DNA from: Paracoccaceae bacterium
GTDB lineage: Bacteria; Pseudomonadota; Alphaproteobacteria; Rhodobacterales; Rhodobacteraceae
DNA: 64,000 bases
Assembly (NCBI GenBank): GCA_002708925.1
Contig: PAPN01000009.1
Location: 62,001-126,000, forward strand
Reading direction: 5' to 3'
The first letter of the stretch is position 1, and each line of letters opens with the position of its first letter. Below are positions 1 through 9,141 of the stretch, piece by piece. The notes beneath the pieces are model-generated. The model made no database searches. It saw only the letters and a program-made list of their open reading frames with translations, and had not been told where the DNA came from. A program made the position numbers and the translations under genes.

Positions 1-1
1 A

Positions 2-1045
2 GGCATTTTCGCGCCCTTCTCGGTGCCTGCGGTGAAAGCGGCGCAGCTCTATTTCGATGAGGTGAACGCGGCGGGCGGCGTCCATGGCCGCAAAATCACC
101 TATATCGTCGAAGACCACGGCTATCAGGTGCCCAAGGCTGTTCAGGCCGCTAACAAATTGGTGAACCGCGATAAGGTGTTCGCCATGCTGCTGAACCTGG
201 GCACGCCCACCAACATCGCCATGTTCAAACTGCTGGAGCCCAAAGGCATCCCGAATGTCAGCCCGCTGACCTCGGCGCGTCAGATGGTGAACCCGCCCGC
301 CCCGTGGAAATTTGCGGGCACGGCCTCTTACTATGATGCGGTCAAGGCCGGCACGGAATACATGGCCACGGATATGGGGGTGAAAACCTTCTGCCTGATG
401 TATCTGCCCACTGATTTTGGCAAGGAAATCGAGATGGCCGTAAAGGAAGGCGTGGCCGCCTCGGGGGCCAGCTTTGGCATCGAAACCCAGCATAAACCCG
501 ATGAGACCGATTTCACCGGCGCGCTGGGTAAGGTGAAGGCAGCTGGCTGTAACACCGTGGGCCTGGCCCTGGGCGTTAGCCAGACGATCAACGTCGTCGC
601 GACGGCCAATAAGCTGGGGATCGACGTGGATTTCCTGCTCAGCAATGCGGGGTTCCATACCGTTGTGGCCAAGGGGCTGGCGGCTCAGGGCGTGATGGGC
701 GGTGTCTATGCCGCAGCAGGCTGGCAGGATCTGGAGGCCCGCATGGGCAACCCGACCGTCGCCAAATGGGTGAAATCCTACACCGATGCCACCGGCGAGA
801 AATTCCCCGGCACCGGCGCTCTGCTGGGCCGTTCGGCGGCTGAACTGATCGTGGCCGGCTTTGAGGCCGCAGGCCCTGATCTGACCCGCGAAAGCTTTAT
901 CGCGGCGATGGAAACCCTGCAATTCGCCGACGAGGTTGCCGGGAATAACGTCAACATGTCCGCTGACAACCATGTCGCCGCCACCGAGATCTTCATCTCG
1001 GCTGTGGAAAATGGCAGCTGGAAACTGATGAAGACCCTCAAGTGA
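2..1045 (+). CDS. ABC transporter substrate-binding protein, branched-chain amino acid type (5' end outside window)
   Basis: Periplasmic receptor of the Leu/Ile/Val-binding family (Peripla_BP_6), which delivers a small ligand to an ABC importer. The frame is open from base 2, so the signal peptide and first strand lie outside the window; about 347 residues are visible. Family hallmarks are the early 'LYFDEVNAAGGVHGRKI' segment and 'VEDHGYQVPKAVQAANKLV'. The first possible internal start is GTG at 23, but homology runs through it, so that is not the true start. A GC-rich hairpin follows the stop. The next gene is an acyl-CoA dehydrogenase, so the ligand may be a carboxylic acid or aromatic compound rather than an amino acid; that is inference. 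Confidence 0.85.
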   Translation, partial: GIFAPFSVPAVKAAQLYFDEVNAAGGVHGRKITYIVEDHGYQVPKAVQAANKLVNRDKVFAMLLNLGTPTNIAMFKLLEPKGIPNVSPLTSARQMVNPPAPWKFAGTASYYDAVKAGTEYMATDMGVKTFCLMYLPTDFGKEIEMAVKEGVAASGASFGIETQHKPDETDFTGALGKVKAAGCNTVGLALGVSQTINVVATANKLGIDVDFLLSNAGFHTVVAKGLAAQGVMGGVYAAAGWQDLEARMGNPTVAKWVKSYTDATGEKFPGTGALLGRSAAELIVAGFEAAGPDLTRESFIAAMETLQFADEVAGNNVNMSADNHVAATEIFISAVENGSWKLMKTLK

Positions 1046-1053
1046 CGGTCCTG

Positions 1054-1086
1054 GCGGGGCGGCGCAGACCGCCCCGCACTGCTTTT
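1054..1086 (+). terminator. Intrinsic terminator after the binding-protein gene
   Basis: A perfect 9-bp stem (1054-1062 with 1069-1077, 6-nt loop) is followed by a short T run at 1083-1086. It lies 9 nt after the stop codon and separates the transporter gene from the acyl-CoA dehydrogenase. Confidence 0.6.
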
Positions 1087-1127
1087 CCCGACAATCGAAT
1101 GCCTGTGCTCAGACCGGAGGTGCCCCC

Positions 1128-2279
1128 GTGCTGAAACGAACGATCTATGACGAAGAACACGAGATTTTCCGCCAATCCGTCCGCAAATGGGCCGAAACCG
1201 AGGTCTTCCCCCATGGCCAGACCTGGCGCGCAGACGGCTGCGTCAGCGCCGAGGTCTGGAAAAAGGCCGGCGCGCAGGGGTTCTTGTGCATGTATGCGGA
1301 TGAAGAATACGGCGGCCTGGGTCTGGACGATTTCCGCTATGACATGATCCTGGCCGAGGAAATTAACCCGCGCGAGCCGGGTTTTTTCATCGCGCTGCAT
1401 AACCGGATCGTGGGGCCGTATCTGCACAAACTGGGCACCCCAGAGCAAAAGAAACGCTTCTTGCCCGGCGTGGTATCGGGCGACACCGTTCTGGCTATCG
1501 CCATGACGGAACCGGGCACCGGATCGGACCTGGGCGGCGTGAAAACCCGCGCGGTGGATATGGGCGATCACTGGCTGCTGAATGGCTCGAAAACCTATAT
1601 CTCAAATGGGATTCTGGCGGGGCTGATCGTCGTGGCCGCCCGCACCGGCGCAGGCCACCAGATCGGGCTGTTCCTGGTCGAGGACGGGATGCAGGGGGTT
1701 TCCCGTGGCCGAAACCTGAAGAAAATGGGCCTGCGCTCGCAGGACACGGCCGAGCTGTTCTTCGATGACGTGAAAGTGCCCAAGCAAAACGTGCTGGGCG
1801 ATCCGCACAAAGGCTTCAAGGCGATGATGATGAACCTGGCCGAAGAACGCATCATCGGCGCGCTGGGGTTCATGGCGCGGGCAGAGCACGCCTTCAATAT
1901 CACGATGGACTATATTCAGAACCGCCGCGCCTTTGGCCAGCCGATCGGCACGTTTCAGAACTCACGGTTCAAAATGGCTTCGATGCGCACCGAACTGGAT
2001 GCCGGCTGGGCGCTGACAGATCACTGCGTACGCGAACATCTAAGCGGCGCGCTGTCCGCGGAAATGGCCGCCGAGGCGAAACTCTTCACCTCAGAAGTCG
2101 AAGGCCGCGTGGTCGATGAATGTGTTCAACTGCACGGCGGCGCGGGGTATATGGAAGAATACGAAATCTCTCGCCTCTACAGCGACGCCCGCATCAGCCG
2201 CATCTATGCGGGCACCTCGGAGATCATGCGCGAAATCATCGGCCGGGGCCTTGGCCTGGATGAAAGAAGCCGTAACTAA
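1128..2279 (+). CDS. Acyl-CoA dehydrogenase
   Basis: FAD-dependent alpha,beta-dehydrogenation of an acyl-CoA, passing electrons to ETF. The 383-residue length is normal for the family. The N-terminal helical domain is followed by the flavin/substrate signature 'AMTEPGTGSDL' near residues 125-135 and the C-terminal 'LHGGAGYMEEYEISRLYSD'. The usual catalytic Glu of short/medium-chain enzymes (IYEGT) is Ala here ('RIYAGTSEIM'). A Glu in 'LAEERIIGALG' (about residue 240) is placed like the base of isovaleryl-CoA and long-chain dehydrogenases. The GTG start has a clear GGAGG at 1116-1120, 7 nt upstream. The substrate cannot be told from sequence. Confidence 0.9.
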   Translation: MLKRTIYDEEHEIFRQSVRKWAETEVFPHGQTWRADGCVSAEVWKKAGAQGFLCMYADEEYGGLGLDDFRYDMILAEEINPREPGFFIALHNRIVGPYLHKLGTPEQKKRFLPGVVSGDTVLAIAMTEPGTGSDLGGVKTRAVDMGDHWLLNGSKTYISNGILAGLIVVAARTGAGHQIGLFLVEDGMQGVSRGRNLKKMGLRSQDTAELFFDDVKVPKQNVLGDPHKGFKAMMMNLAEERIIGALGFMARAEHAFNITMDYIQNRRAFGQPIGTFQNSRFKMASMRTELDAGWALTDHCVREHLSGALSAEMAAEAKLFTSEVEGRVVDECVQLHGGAGYMEEYEISRLYSDARISRIYAGTSEIMREIIGRGLGLDERSRN

Positions 2280-2330
2280 GCGGGGCGCGCTGCGCGCGCA
2301 CAGGATATCTCGGCCTGCGGCCTCGGAGAC

Positions 2331-2347
2331 GGGGCTGCGCCCCTTTT
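2331..2347 (+). terminator. Short terminator-like hairpin after acyl-CoA dehydrogenase
   Basis: GGGGC (2331-2335) pairs with GCCCC (2339-2343) around a 3-nt loop, then TTTT. The preceding 50 nt carry further self-complementary runs (for example CGGCC/GGCCG near 2310-2325). It separates this gene from the convergent purU. Confidence 0.4.
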
Positions 2348-2395
2348 GGCGCCCCCTTTCTTTGCTCTGAAAATACTCAGATTCCATCGCCTGCG

Positions 2396-3280
2396 TCAGC
2401 CCATGCGCTCGGAGGCGTAAGAACCGGGCGAGGCCGGGAACACCACTGTTTTATTACCATTGAGGAAAGCGCGGTGGTGAATATGGGCGTGCACGGCGCG
2501 CGCCAGGACCGAGGCTTCGACATCGCGGCCCAGGCTGACGTAATCCTCGGGCGATTGGGCATGGGTCACGCGCACGGTGTCTTGCTCGATGATCGGGCCT
2601 TCGTCCAGATCTGCCGTCACATAATGCGCGGTCGCTCCGATCAGTTTCACGCCGCGCTGATAGGCCTGTTTATAGGGGTTCGCCCCTTTGAACGAGGGCA
2701 GGAACGAGTGGTGGATATTGATGATCCGCCCCGACATCTTCTGGCACATTTCATCCGAAAGCACCTGCATGTAGCGCGCCAGCACCACCAGCTCGGCGCC
2801 GCTGTCTTCGATGATGGCCATTTGCTGGGCTTCGGCCTGGGCTTTGTTGTCCTTTGTGACCTTGATGTAATGGAAGGGAATATCGTGGTTCACCACGACC
2901 TTCTGATATTCCATATGGTTCGAGATCACGCCCACGATGTCGATCGGCAGCGCGCCGATCCGCCAGCGATACAGCAGATCGTTCAGGCAATGACCAAAAC
3001 GCGAGACCATCAGGATGACCTTCATCTTCTGGCTTTCGTCATGGAAGGCAAAGGCCATTTCGAACGCCTGGGCGGTTTGCGCAAAGGCCTCGGTCAGGCT
3101 GTCGATGCTGGCGCCTGTTTCCGACCGGAAGCTGATCCGCATGAAAAAGTTGCCGGTCTCGAAATCATCATACTGGGCCGAATCCGAAATGTTGCAGCCC
3201 TGCTTTGACAGAAAGGCGGCGATGGCGGCCACGACGCCTCGGGTGGATTTGCATTTCACGGTCAGAGCAAAGCTGTGCAT
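2396..3280 (-). CDS. purU: Formyltetrahydrofolate deformylase
   Basis: Hydrolyses 10-formyl-THF to formate and THF in the cytoplasm. An N-terminal ACT domain (about residues 1-80, 'GVVAAIAAFLSKQGCNISD') precedes the formyltransferase-fold catalytic domain with 'NIHHSFLPSFKGANPYKQ', 'GATAHYV' and 'DLDEGPIIEQD', which supply the Asn-His-Asp catalytic set. I chose the ATG at 3280 (294 aa, the usual family length); an ATG 9 nt further upstream (3289) is possible, but an AGGG is better spaced for the second. With fhs and folD, both also in this window, it controls formate and one-carbon flow. Confidence 0.92.
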   Translation of the reverse strand: MHSFALTVKCKSTRGVVAAIAAFLSKQGCNISDSAQYDDFETGNFFMRISFRSETGASIDSLTEAFAQTAQAFEMAFAFHDESQKMKVILMVSRFGHCLNDLLYRWRIGALPIDIVGVISNHMEYQKVVVNHDIPFHYIKVTKDNKAQAEAQQMAIIEDSGAELVVLARYMQVLSDEMCQKMSGRIINIHHSFLPSFKGANPYKQAYQRGVKLIGATAHYVTADLDEGPIIEQDTVRVTHAQSPEDYVSLGRDVEASVLARAVHAHIHHRAFLNGNKTVVFPASPGSYASERMG

Positions 3281-3491
3281 CAAGGTCATCCCTGGTCAGA
3301 AGTCATATCTTTCCAGCGGTATACGGCAGCGCATTCGGGGGGCAATGCCTTGATTGCGACTGTTTTGGGCGAAAATGCGGGGGGTGTGGAAAAAAGGGCG
3401 GACCAGGTTTCCGAAAGGCGACGTTTGACGCTTATTTTCCGGCAACGCGGGTTTGCGGTGTTCAGGGAACATGGCGGGATGGGGCGCGCAA

Positions 3492-3527
3492 ACCGGCCCG
3501 CCGCAGCCGGGGGCAGGGCGGGCCGGT
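3492..3527 (-). terminator. Long perfect hairpin downstream of the 3562-3972 gene
   Basis: An 11-bp perfect GC-rich stem (3492-3502 with 3517-3527; 14-nt loop) lies downstream of the minus-strand gene that ends at 3562. On the minus strand it is followed only by a short T stretch (TTTGCG), so it is a plausible but not ideal intrinsic terminator. The rest of 3281-3561 shows no gene; it should hold the purU promoter, but I see no clear boxes. Confidence 0.5.
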
Positions 3528-3561
3528 CTGGATGATGCCTCGGGGACAGGACAGATGGGGA

Positions 3562-3972
3562 TTAGTCTTGGCGTCCCCGAACCGGAGAAACGGACATCAT
3601 CAGACCCAGGGAGGCCGTGCCCCCCGCCAACCCGACCAGCAGGGCGGGCGAGGCAGTGTACAGCAATTCAAAGAGGGCACGGGCCAGAGCGGCAGGGAAA
3701 CCGCCCATTTGCGGCTGGGTCAGCGCCGCAAACCAGCAAAGAACGTGCCACGCTACGGTGGCAATCCCGCAAGACAGAGCCGCCGCGTGTTGCGCCGATC
3801 TGGCAAACCGCAGCGCCAGTGCGGCGGCCGACAAGGCTGGGAAAAGGGCGGGCAGGGCACTCACCCCCTGCCCGCCAGTCACGTTGAAATCCAGCCAGAC
3901 CGCAACGGGGACAGTCGCAGCAGCGGCCGACAAGGCAGGGACCAAAACGGAAAGGGGAAATGATTTGGTCAT
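3562..3972 (-). CDS. Small integral membrane protein of unknown function
   Basis: I do not recognise this 136-residue protein. It is rich in Ala, Leu and Val and shows about four hydrophobic segments: one near the N-terminus after 'MTKSF', one at 'GVSALPALFPALSAAALALRF', one at 'CGIATVAWHVLCWFAAL' and one at 'LLYTASPALLVGLAGGTASL'. A start eight codons upstream (3996) is possible, but AAAGG is spaced about 9 nt from the ATG at 3972. It lies downstream of, and in the same direction as, the caspase-like gene but is separated from it by a good terminator, so it probably has its own promoter. Confidence 0.6.
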   Translation of the reverse strand: MTKSFPLSVLVPALSAAAATVPVAVWLDFNVTGGQGVSALPALFPALSAAALALRFARSAQHAAALSCGIATVAWHVLCWFAALTQPQMGGFPAALARALFELLYTASPALLVGLAGGTASLGLMMSVSPVRGRQD

Positions 3973-4065
3973 GAAAAAGTACCTTTGTTTCAACATGATA
4001 TAAGCTTAGACTCTGGCGGCGCGGGGCTCAAATGACGAAAGCTGTCACAAAGCGCGGGGGCCAAG

Positions 4066-4094
4066 AAAAACGCGGCCTCTTGCGGGGCCGCGTT
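4066..4094 (-). terminator. Intrinsic terminator of the first caspase-like operon
   Basis: A 9-bp stem (4069-4077 with 4086-4094) is followed on the minus strand by a run of T (A4066-4070 on the plus strand). It lies just after the stop codon at 4119, so it should end the 6903-to-4119 operon. Confidence 0.75.
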
Positions 4095-4118
4095 CGGGAT
4101 TTCCTATTGGGGGCTGGC

Positions 4119-6233
4119 TTAGTCCGCTGGAACCGTGTCGATTTCGAATTGCAGGATCACGGGGGCGGGTTTGGCCTTGGTTTTGCGGCTGGACAGGCTG
4201 ACCGCCGCGCGTGTGCTGACGCCAAACCCGGCCTCATCCAGCAATCCGCGCAAGCCGCGCGCGGCCTGGCCAATTTCGCGGGTGCGTTCGAGCGGGGGCT
4301 GATCCAGAAAGGACAGATCCTCGACGGCGGATTGCTTATCGGCGGCCGAAACAATGACCAGCAGGCGATCCCGGCCAAAGCTGTCGTCCGTCACCAGCAC
4401 GAAATCCTCTTTCAGCGTGTCTCCGGGGTGCAATCGCCCATTGCCCATGAAGGTGATCGAATATTGCGCACCAACATAGAGAATATTGAAATCCACCGGG
4501 TCGGAATTGGGGTTTGTCAGCTCCAGGCCGATGACGTCATTGGGCACCATTCGGTGGACGATGGCGCTCTGGACGGTTTCATGAGCATAGATTTCCTCGG
4601 AGTCTGTGTCGAATTTCGCGCGGGTCAGGTCGGCTGAAATATCGATCGTTTTACCGCCAGTCGCCGCGCCCATTTTCATCAGATTCAATGCCTTGCCCAT
4701 GTGGGACAGATTGTCGGACAGTACAGTGCCCAGCTGCTGCGCGTCCTTATCGGCTGTCGAGATAGAGAAAAGCGTATCGTATTGATCTTCCTCGACTATT
4801 CCGGATGCAGGCAGGAACCAGAGCGCATCCGGCCTGGGGCTGTCCGGAATCACGGCCAGGCGCAGGTCGGCCTCTTCTCCGGCGGGGACGAACCGCAGAC
4901 GAGGGCCGATGCGGGCGTTCTGCCGCGCCCAGTTCAGCGCCTCTTGCAGGGCCTGCGCCGGGGCGCTGCCGGGCTGCGGCAGTGCTACCGAAAGAGACAT
5001 ATCAACATTATTGGATATTTTTCGGATCACCGCCCCCTTGGGCAATTGCGCGGGCCCCTCGGTTTTGGGGGTCAGCGTGGCCGAAAACGTATCCAGCCCG
5101 GTGATTTCATAGCTGGCCAGGGCGGCCTCATCCAGATCGGCGGGCGAGGCCAGAAGGATCACCTCTTCGCCCTCGCTTAGCCCATGCAAACGGCCAGCGG
5201 GGATCGTCAGGCGATCCTTTTTGCGGGCGGCGGGCCATTGCAGAATCCGGCCCGCCGCCCCGGTGCCAAAGACCGGATCGTCCAGATTTCCTTCGAACAG
5301 AGGGGTCGCGCGCGCCAGGTTCAGCGCCGTGTATTTGCGCAGCACTTCGTCGCCCAACTGGCGATAGGTGATGCCCGGACGCTCGGCCAGCGTTTCGAAC
5401 AGAGTATAGGTGAACACCCCTTGCAAACGGCGCCCGGCCTTGCCTTTGGGCATGTTTTTTTCTGGTGTTGTTTCAGTGGTTTGCGCCGCGTAAAAGGCAA
5501 TCAGACGGCCCATTTCCCCGGCTGCGGCGGGCAATTCCACGGCGCTGTCGGGAATGTCGCGGGGCGAGGGCAGAGCGCGGCTGGCCCCTTCGGCGGCGGC
5601 CATCGCATCGGCGGGGATGCCCAGGGCGGCAGGCCCCAGTTTGCGTTCGCGGGTTTCGCCCTCTATTCCGGGGGCGGCGCGGGTGGCGGTGCCTGAATGG
5701 CAGCTGTCAAACACCACCCAGACATCGGCGCCCCTGGCCCGGATCGCGGTCAGCATCTGCCCGATTTCATCATCCACCAGCGCGTTCTGAACGGTGCCGA
5801 CCGTATCCTGCCAGGGGCCGATATCGACGGGCAGGAACAGCTCGTCCAGACCATCGGTTTCGGTGGCCGGGTCCAGCGCCGGCGCCTGCGAACCATGCCC
5901 CGAGAAGTGCAGATACACGAAATCTCCTGGCTGCACCGTGGCGGCCAGATGCGCAAACCCATCGCGGATCGCCTGTAGCGTCGGAGGCGTGCCCCCCGCG
6001 ACTCCATCGGCCAGCACGGTGATGTTTTCAGGGGCGAATTGCGCCACCGGATTGGATTGCAGATAGGTCGAGACCAGCTCTATGTCATTGGCCGGCCCAC
6101 GCAGCCAGAACCGTTCGTGCAGGGCCGGATAGGTTGAGGCTCCGATCAGCAGGGCGTGGTTGTCGCGGGCCTGAGCAGACAGCCCGGCCAGCGCCAGCAT
6201 TCCGGTCAGGGCAGTGGTGCGCAGCAATCGCAT
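4119..6233 (-). CDS. Exported caspase-family (peptidase C14) protein, copy 1
   Basis: A 704-residue orthocaspase-type cysteine protease. A signal peptide covers about residues 1-22 (ends 'GLSAQA'), so it should act outside the cytoplasm. The p20-like domain holds the catalytic dyad His113 in 'HFSGHGSQ' and Cys178 in 'VFDSCHSGT'. The Asp two residues before Cys is the metacaspase-type S1 residue, which predicts cleavage after Arg or Lys. The C-terminal half (about 330-704) aligns by eye with the second caspase protein in this window ('LHGLSEGEEV', 'FNILYVGAQYSI') and looks like a surface or DUF4384-like beta domain. The ATG has AAGGA 7 nt upstream. It follows the 6244-6903 gene after 10 nt, so they form one operon. 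Confidence 0.88.
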   Translation of the reverse strand: MRLLRTTALTGMLALAGLSAQARDNHALLIGASTYPALHERFWLRGPANDIELVSTYLQSNPVAQFAPENITVLADGVAGGTPPTLQAIRDGFAHLAATVQPGDFVYLHFSGHGSQAPALDPATETDGLDELFLPVDIGPWQDTVGTVQNALVDDEIGQMLTAIRARGADVWVVFDSCHSGTATRAAPGIEGETRERKLGPAALGIPADAMAAAEGASRALPSPRDIPDSAVELPAAAGEMGRLIAFYAAQTTETTPEKNMPKGKAGRRLQGVFTYTLFETLAERPGITYRQLGDEVLRKYTALNLARATPLFEGNLDDPVFGTGAAGRILQWPAARKKDRLTIPAGRLHGLSEGEEVILLASPADLDEAALASYEITGLDTFSATLTPKTEGPAQLPKGAVIRKISNNVDMSLSVALPQPGSAPAQALQEALNWARQNARIGPRLRFVPAGEEADLRLAVIPDSPRPDALWFLPASGIVEEDQYDTLFSISTADKDAQQLGTVLSDNLSHMGKALNLMKMGAATGGKTIDISADLTRAKFDTDSEEIYAHETVQSAIVHRMVPNDVIGLELTNPNSDPVDFNILYVGAQYSITFMGNGRLHPGDTLKEDFVLVTDDSFGRDRLLVIVSAADKQSAVEDLSFLDQPPLERTREIGQAARGLRGLLDEAGFGVSTRAAVSLSSRKTKAKPAPVILQFEIDTVPAD

Positions 6234-6243
6234 GGTGGTGTCC

Positions 6244-6903
6244 TTAGTTGGTGATCAGCGAATAAGGAGAGGCAGCGGTGCCCTTGTTCTTGACGATGAT
6301 GGTAAAGCCTTCGGTGGTGGCCGGGCGCCAGCCGCAATAGGCGATCGCGCTGATATCGGTGTCTGAACAGACCAGCCGGCCCTTTGCGTCCTGCACATAT
6401 AGGTTCAGATCGGTGGCGGCCTGGCCCTCGACATAGACTTCGGCATATTCGCCGCCCGTGTAGGGCAGGGGCGGATAGGTGTCGGTGCCCCCCGCGCGGA
6501 TCGAGGTGATCGAATAGACCTGGCCCGTGGCCACGCCTTTGGTGTTTTCGGCGCGGATGTCGTCGATGATTCCCAGCAGCGCGTCATCCCCGGCAGCCAG
6601 TTCCGCGGCGACGTCCAGCATTGCGTGCCAACCGAGCGGGGCAGTCTCTGCGGGGGGTTCCGGCGGCACTTCTGCGGCGGAAATCGGGGCGCGGTCGGTT
6701 TGCTGAAAATGCAGGGATTTGCGCAGTTTGGCCGCCGCGACAATCAGGATCGGATCCTCGGATTCTACCCCCGACAGAAAAAGCTGCGCCGAGATTTCGG
6801 CGGTTTGCAGCGGCGTTTGGGCCTGCGCGGGAAACGGCAATGACATCGGCAATAGCGAGGCGGCTGTCAGGCAAAAGGCAAGGCGAAGGGACTTTGAAAA
6901 CAT
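6244..6903 (-). CDS. Secreted protein with PPC-like C-terminal domain, paralogue A
   Basis: A 219-residue exported protein of unknown function with a signal peptide (about 1-28, 'LPFPAQAQ'). The middle has 'DPILIVAAAKLRKSL' and 'LAAGDDALLGIIDDI'. The C-terminal 80 residues ('DLNLYVQDAKGRLVCSD', 'YCGWRPATTEGFTIIVKNK', ending 'YSLITN') resemble a bacterial pre-peptidase C-terminal (PPC) beta fold, with two Cys that could form a disulfide. It is clearly homologous to the product of 15747-16394. It is the first gene of the operon with caspase copy 1; GGAGA precedes its ATG. I infer a substrate, inhibitor or partner of the protease, not an enzyme. Confidence 0.7.
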   Translation of the reverse strand: MFSKSLRLAFCLTAASLLPMSLPFPAQAQTPLQTAEISAQLFLSGVESEDPILIVAAAKLRKSLHFQQTDRAPISAAEVPPEPPAETAPLGWHAMLDVAAELAAGDDALLGIIDDIRAENTKGVATGQVYSITSIRAGGTDTYPPLPYTGGEYAEVYVEGQAATDLNLYVQDAKGRLVCSDTDISAIAYCGWRPATTEGFTIIVKNKGTAASPYSLITN

Positions 6904-7059
6904 GCAAATCTCCGGCGTTGAATGGGGGGATAATGCGTGCCCCGGCGCTGCAATTCAAAACTTTTCTGGCCCCAATTTGCACATGAACGGACTTGTCATG
7001 TGAGTTCGCAAGGCCGCGTTGCTACCCAGAAAGGGACCGGAACAAGAAGGAGGGTTACC

Positions 7060-8412
7060 ATGACCCAGACCATTCGTACCATCCCCGCGCAACGTGTTTT
7101 CAGCGCTCGCCCCCTGCGCCCGCCCGTGCTGCGGCTGCTGCCCATTCTGGCGCTGTGCCTGACGCTGGTCACGGCGATTGCAGAGCGCGCGCAGGCGGCC
7201 TCGGGGCTGGACAGAGCGCTGCGCGCCACCTTGGTTGTCTACACCGATGACGGGGATGAGAAGTTCCTGGGCTCGGCCGTTTTGTGGCGCGACGGGCGGC
7301 TGGCCGTGACCAATGCGCATGTGGTGAAGCGCAACGCCCGCGTGGTTTTGCAGCATTCGGACGGGCGCAGCGTGGTTGCCCAGGTGATCTGGCGCGATGA
7401 CAAACGTGACATTGCGGTGATCGAATTGCCGGGCGCTGTGTTCGGTCCGGGGCTGGAGCCCGTTGCGGCCCTGCCCTCGGTCGGGCAAGAGATCTATGCC
7501 GTGGGGGCGCCGTTGCAAGCGGCCTCGACCGTGACGCGCGGGATCGTGTCGGCGGCGGCGCGGCAGGTGCTGGCCTCGGTGCCGGTGCGCTATATTCAGC
7601 ATGACGCGGCGATCAATCCGGGCAGCTCGGGGGGGCCGCTTTTGGATGATCAGGGCCGCATTCTTGGGATCAACGCGCGGATTGCCGATGGTTCGCGCCT
7701 GTTCGTGGGGATTTCCTATGCCATTCCCGCAGCTCTGATCGAGCGCGCCATCGCCGGAGATCTGCCCCCTGTGCCGGATATGGGCCTGACCATGCGCCCC
7801 GTGGACCGCCGGATCGCCGCCGCGCTGGGGCTGGAGCCGGGCAAGGGCCTGCTTGTCGACAATGTGAATCCCGCCAGTCTGGGCGCGCGTACCGGGCTAA
7901 AAGCCGGCGATGTGCTCGTCTCTGCGGGGGATCGGCCGATTCTGAAACCCGGCGATCTGGCCTTTGCCCTGGAGACACGCCAAGGCGACACCCTGCCGCT
8001 GACCGTGCTGCGCAACGGTGCGCCGGTGACGCTGACATTGAGCCTGCATATCCAATCGGTGTCGCTGGGGGACGATGGGGCCTCGCGCTCGATTGCGATC
8101 ATCCGGGCCTATGATCTGGCGCGTCTGGGGCTGCAACTGGCCCAGGACGGCACCACTGTCGAGGTGATCAGCCCCGCCAGCCCTGCCTTTCTGGCCGGCC
8201 TGGATGTCGGAGACACCATCGTGTCGGTGAACGGCAAACCGGCCACGGCTGAGCTGCTGAAAACGCTGAAAATCTCGCGGCCGGTGCTGTTGCTGGTGCA
8301 GCGTCCCGACGGGCGCACCCTGCATGTGACGGTGGATCCGTGGACCAACGGGTCGAAAACGCGGATCGTGGGGGGCGCGAATGTCCTTGACCCCGTGGTC
8401 GTAATCTTCTGA
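7060..8412 (+). CDS. DegP/HtrA-type serine protease with two PDZ domains
   Basis: A 450-residue periplasmic or membrane-tethered S1C-type protease. An N-terminal hydrophobic segment (about residues 23-46, ending 'ERAQAAS') is a signal or anchor. The catalytic triad is His87 ('TNAHVV'), Asp117 ('DKRDIAVIEL') and Ser190 ('NPGSSGGPL'). PDZ domains lie at about 243-330 ('GLLVDNVNPASLGARTGL') and 350-425 ('VEVISPASPAFLAGLDVGD'). The ATG at 7060 has a perfect AGGAGG upstream; an earlier in-frame start at 6937 has neither a good RBS nor a signal sequence. It is transcribed away from the caspase copy 1 operon and heads the two-component system operon, so periplasmic protein damage or cleavage is a plausible signal. 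Confidence 0.88.
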   Translation: MTQTIRTIPAQRVFSARPLRPPVLRLLPILALCLTLVTAIAERAQAASGLDRALRATLVVYTDDGDEKFLGSAVLWRDGRLAVTNAHVVKRNARVVLQHSDGRSVVAQVIWRDDKRDIAVIELPGAVFGPGLEPVAALPSVGQEIYAVGAPLQAASTVTRGIVSAAARQVLASVPVRYIQHDAAINPGSSGGPLLDDQGRILGINARIADGSRLFVGISYAIPAALIERAIAGDLPPVPDMGLTMRPVDRRIAAALGLEPGKGLLVDNVNPASLGARTGLKAGDVLVSAGDRPILKPGDLAFALETRQGDTLPLTVLRNGAPVTLTLSLHIQSVSLGDDGASRSIAIIRAYDLARLGLQLAQDGTTVEVISPASPAFLAGLDVGDTIVSVNGKPATAELLKTLKISRPVLLLVQRPDGRTLHVTVDPWTNGSKTRIVGGANVLDPVVVIF

Positions 8413-8433
8413 TCTGTGCATAAGGAGCACCAC

Positions 8434-9141
8434 ATGACCACCGCCGAAATCCCCCAAATTCTGATTGTCGAGGACGACGCCGTGGCCGCACAGGCCATGG
8501 CACAGGCCGCGCGCGATGTAGGGGCAGAGCCGACGCTCTGTACCACTTATGATGCGGGGCTTCGGGCGGCCTCGGATCGGGCATTTGCCGTGATCGTGTT
8601 TGACCGGATGCTGCCCGGAGGTGACGGCGTGGATGCCATCGCCAAGGTGCGGGCGGCGGGCTCGACCGCGCTGGTGCTGGTGATCTCGGCGCTGGGGCGC
8701 GCGCAGAATAAGATCGAGGGGCTGGAAAAAGGTGCCGACGATTACCTGGCCAAGCCCTTTGACCCCGATGAGCTACGCGCCCGCCTGCGCGCCCTGTTGC
8801 GGCGCAAGACCATGGTGGCGCTGGATAACGATGTGATCGCTTTCGGAGATCTGGAAATCCGCATGAAGGCGCGCACCGTCCATATCGGCACCACGCATGT
8901 CGCGATTTCCCCTAAAGAGTTCAAACTGCTTAGCTATTTTGCCTCGAACGCGGGGGATGTGGTGACGCGGATGCAGCTGCTAGAGAACGTCTGGAACCTG
9001 CATTTCGATCCGCAGACCAATGTGGTGGATGTCCATGTGGGCCGCCTGCGCCGCAAGCTGGAGGGCGCTGCCGGGCGTCCCATCATCCACACCGCCCGCG
9101 GCGAGGGATACGTGTTCGACCCGGTGAAAGAACCGCAATGA
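8434..9141 (+). CDS. OmpR/PhoB-family response regulator
   Basis: A 235-residue two-component regulator. The receiver domain has the acidic pocket 'VEDD' and phospho-acceptor Asp57 ('VIVFDRMLPGGDG'), with the conserved Lys in 'DDYLAKPF'. A winged-helix DNA-binding domain follows ('ISPKEFKLLSYFASN', 'VDVHVGRLRRKLEG'). AAGGAG (8422-8427) positions the ATG at 8434. The stop codon overlaps the start of the kinase gene (ATGA). Its position between proteases suggests it controls this locus. Confidence 0.92.
   Translation: MTTAEIPQILIVEDDAVAAQAMAQAARDVGAEPTLCTTYDAGLRAASDRAFAVIVFDRMLPGGDGVDAIAKVRAAGSTALVLVISALGRAQNKIEGLEKGADDYLAKPFDPDELRARLRALLRRKTMVALDNDVIAFGDLEIRMKARTVHIGTTHVAISPKEFKLLSYFASNAGDVVTRMQLLENVWNLHFDPQTNVVDVHVGRLRRKLEGAAGRPIIHTARGEGYVFDPVKEPQ

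Noticed and set aside
3281-3561. Riboswitch (glycine or THF type) in front of purU
   Set aside because: I could not see tandem glycine-aptamer or other known conserved core sequences; the one strong hairpin is better placed as the terminator of the 3562-3972 gene.
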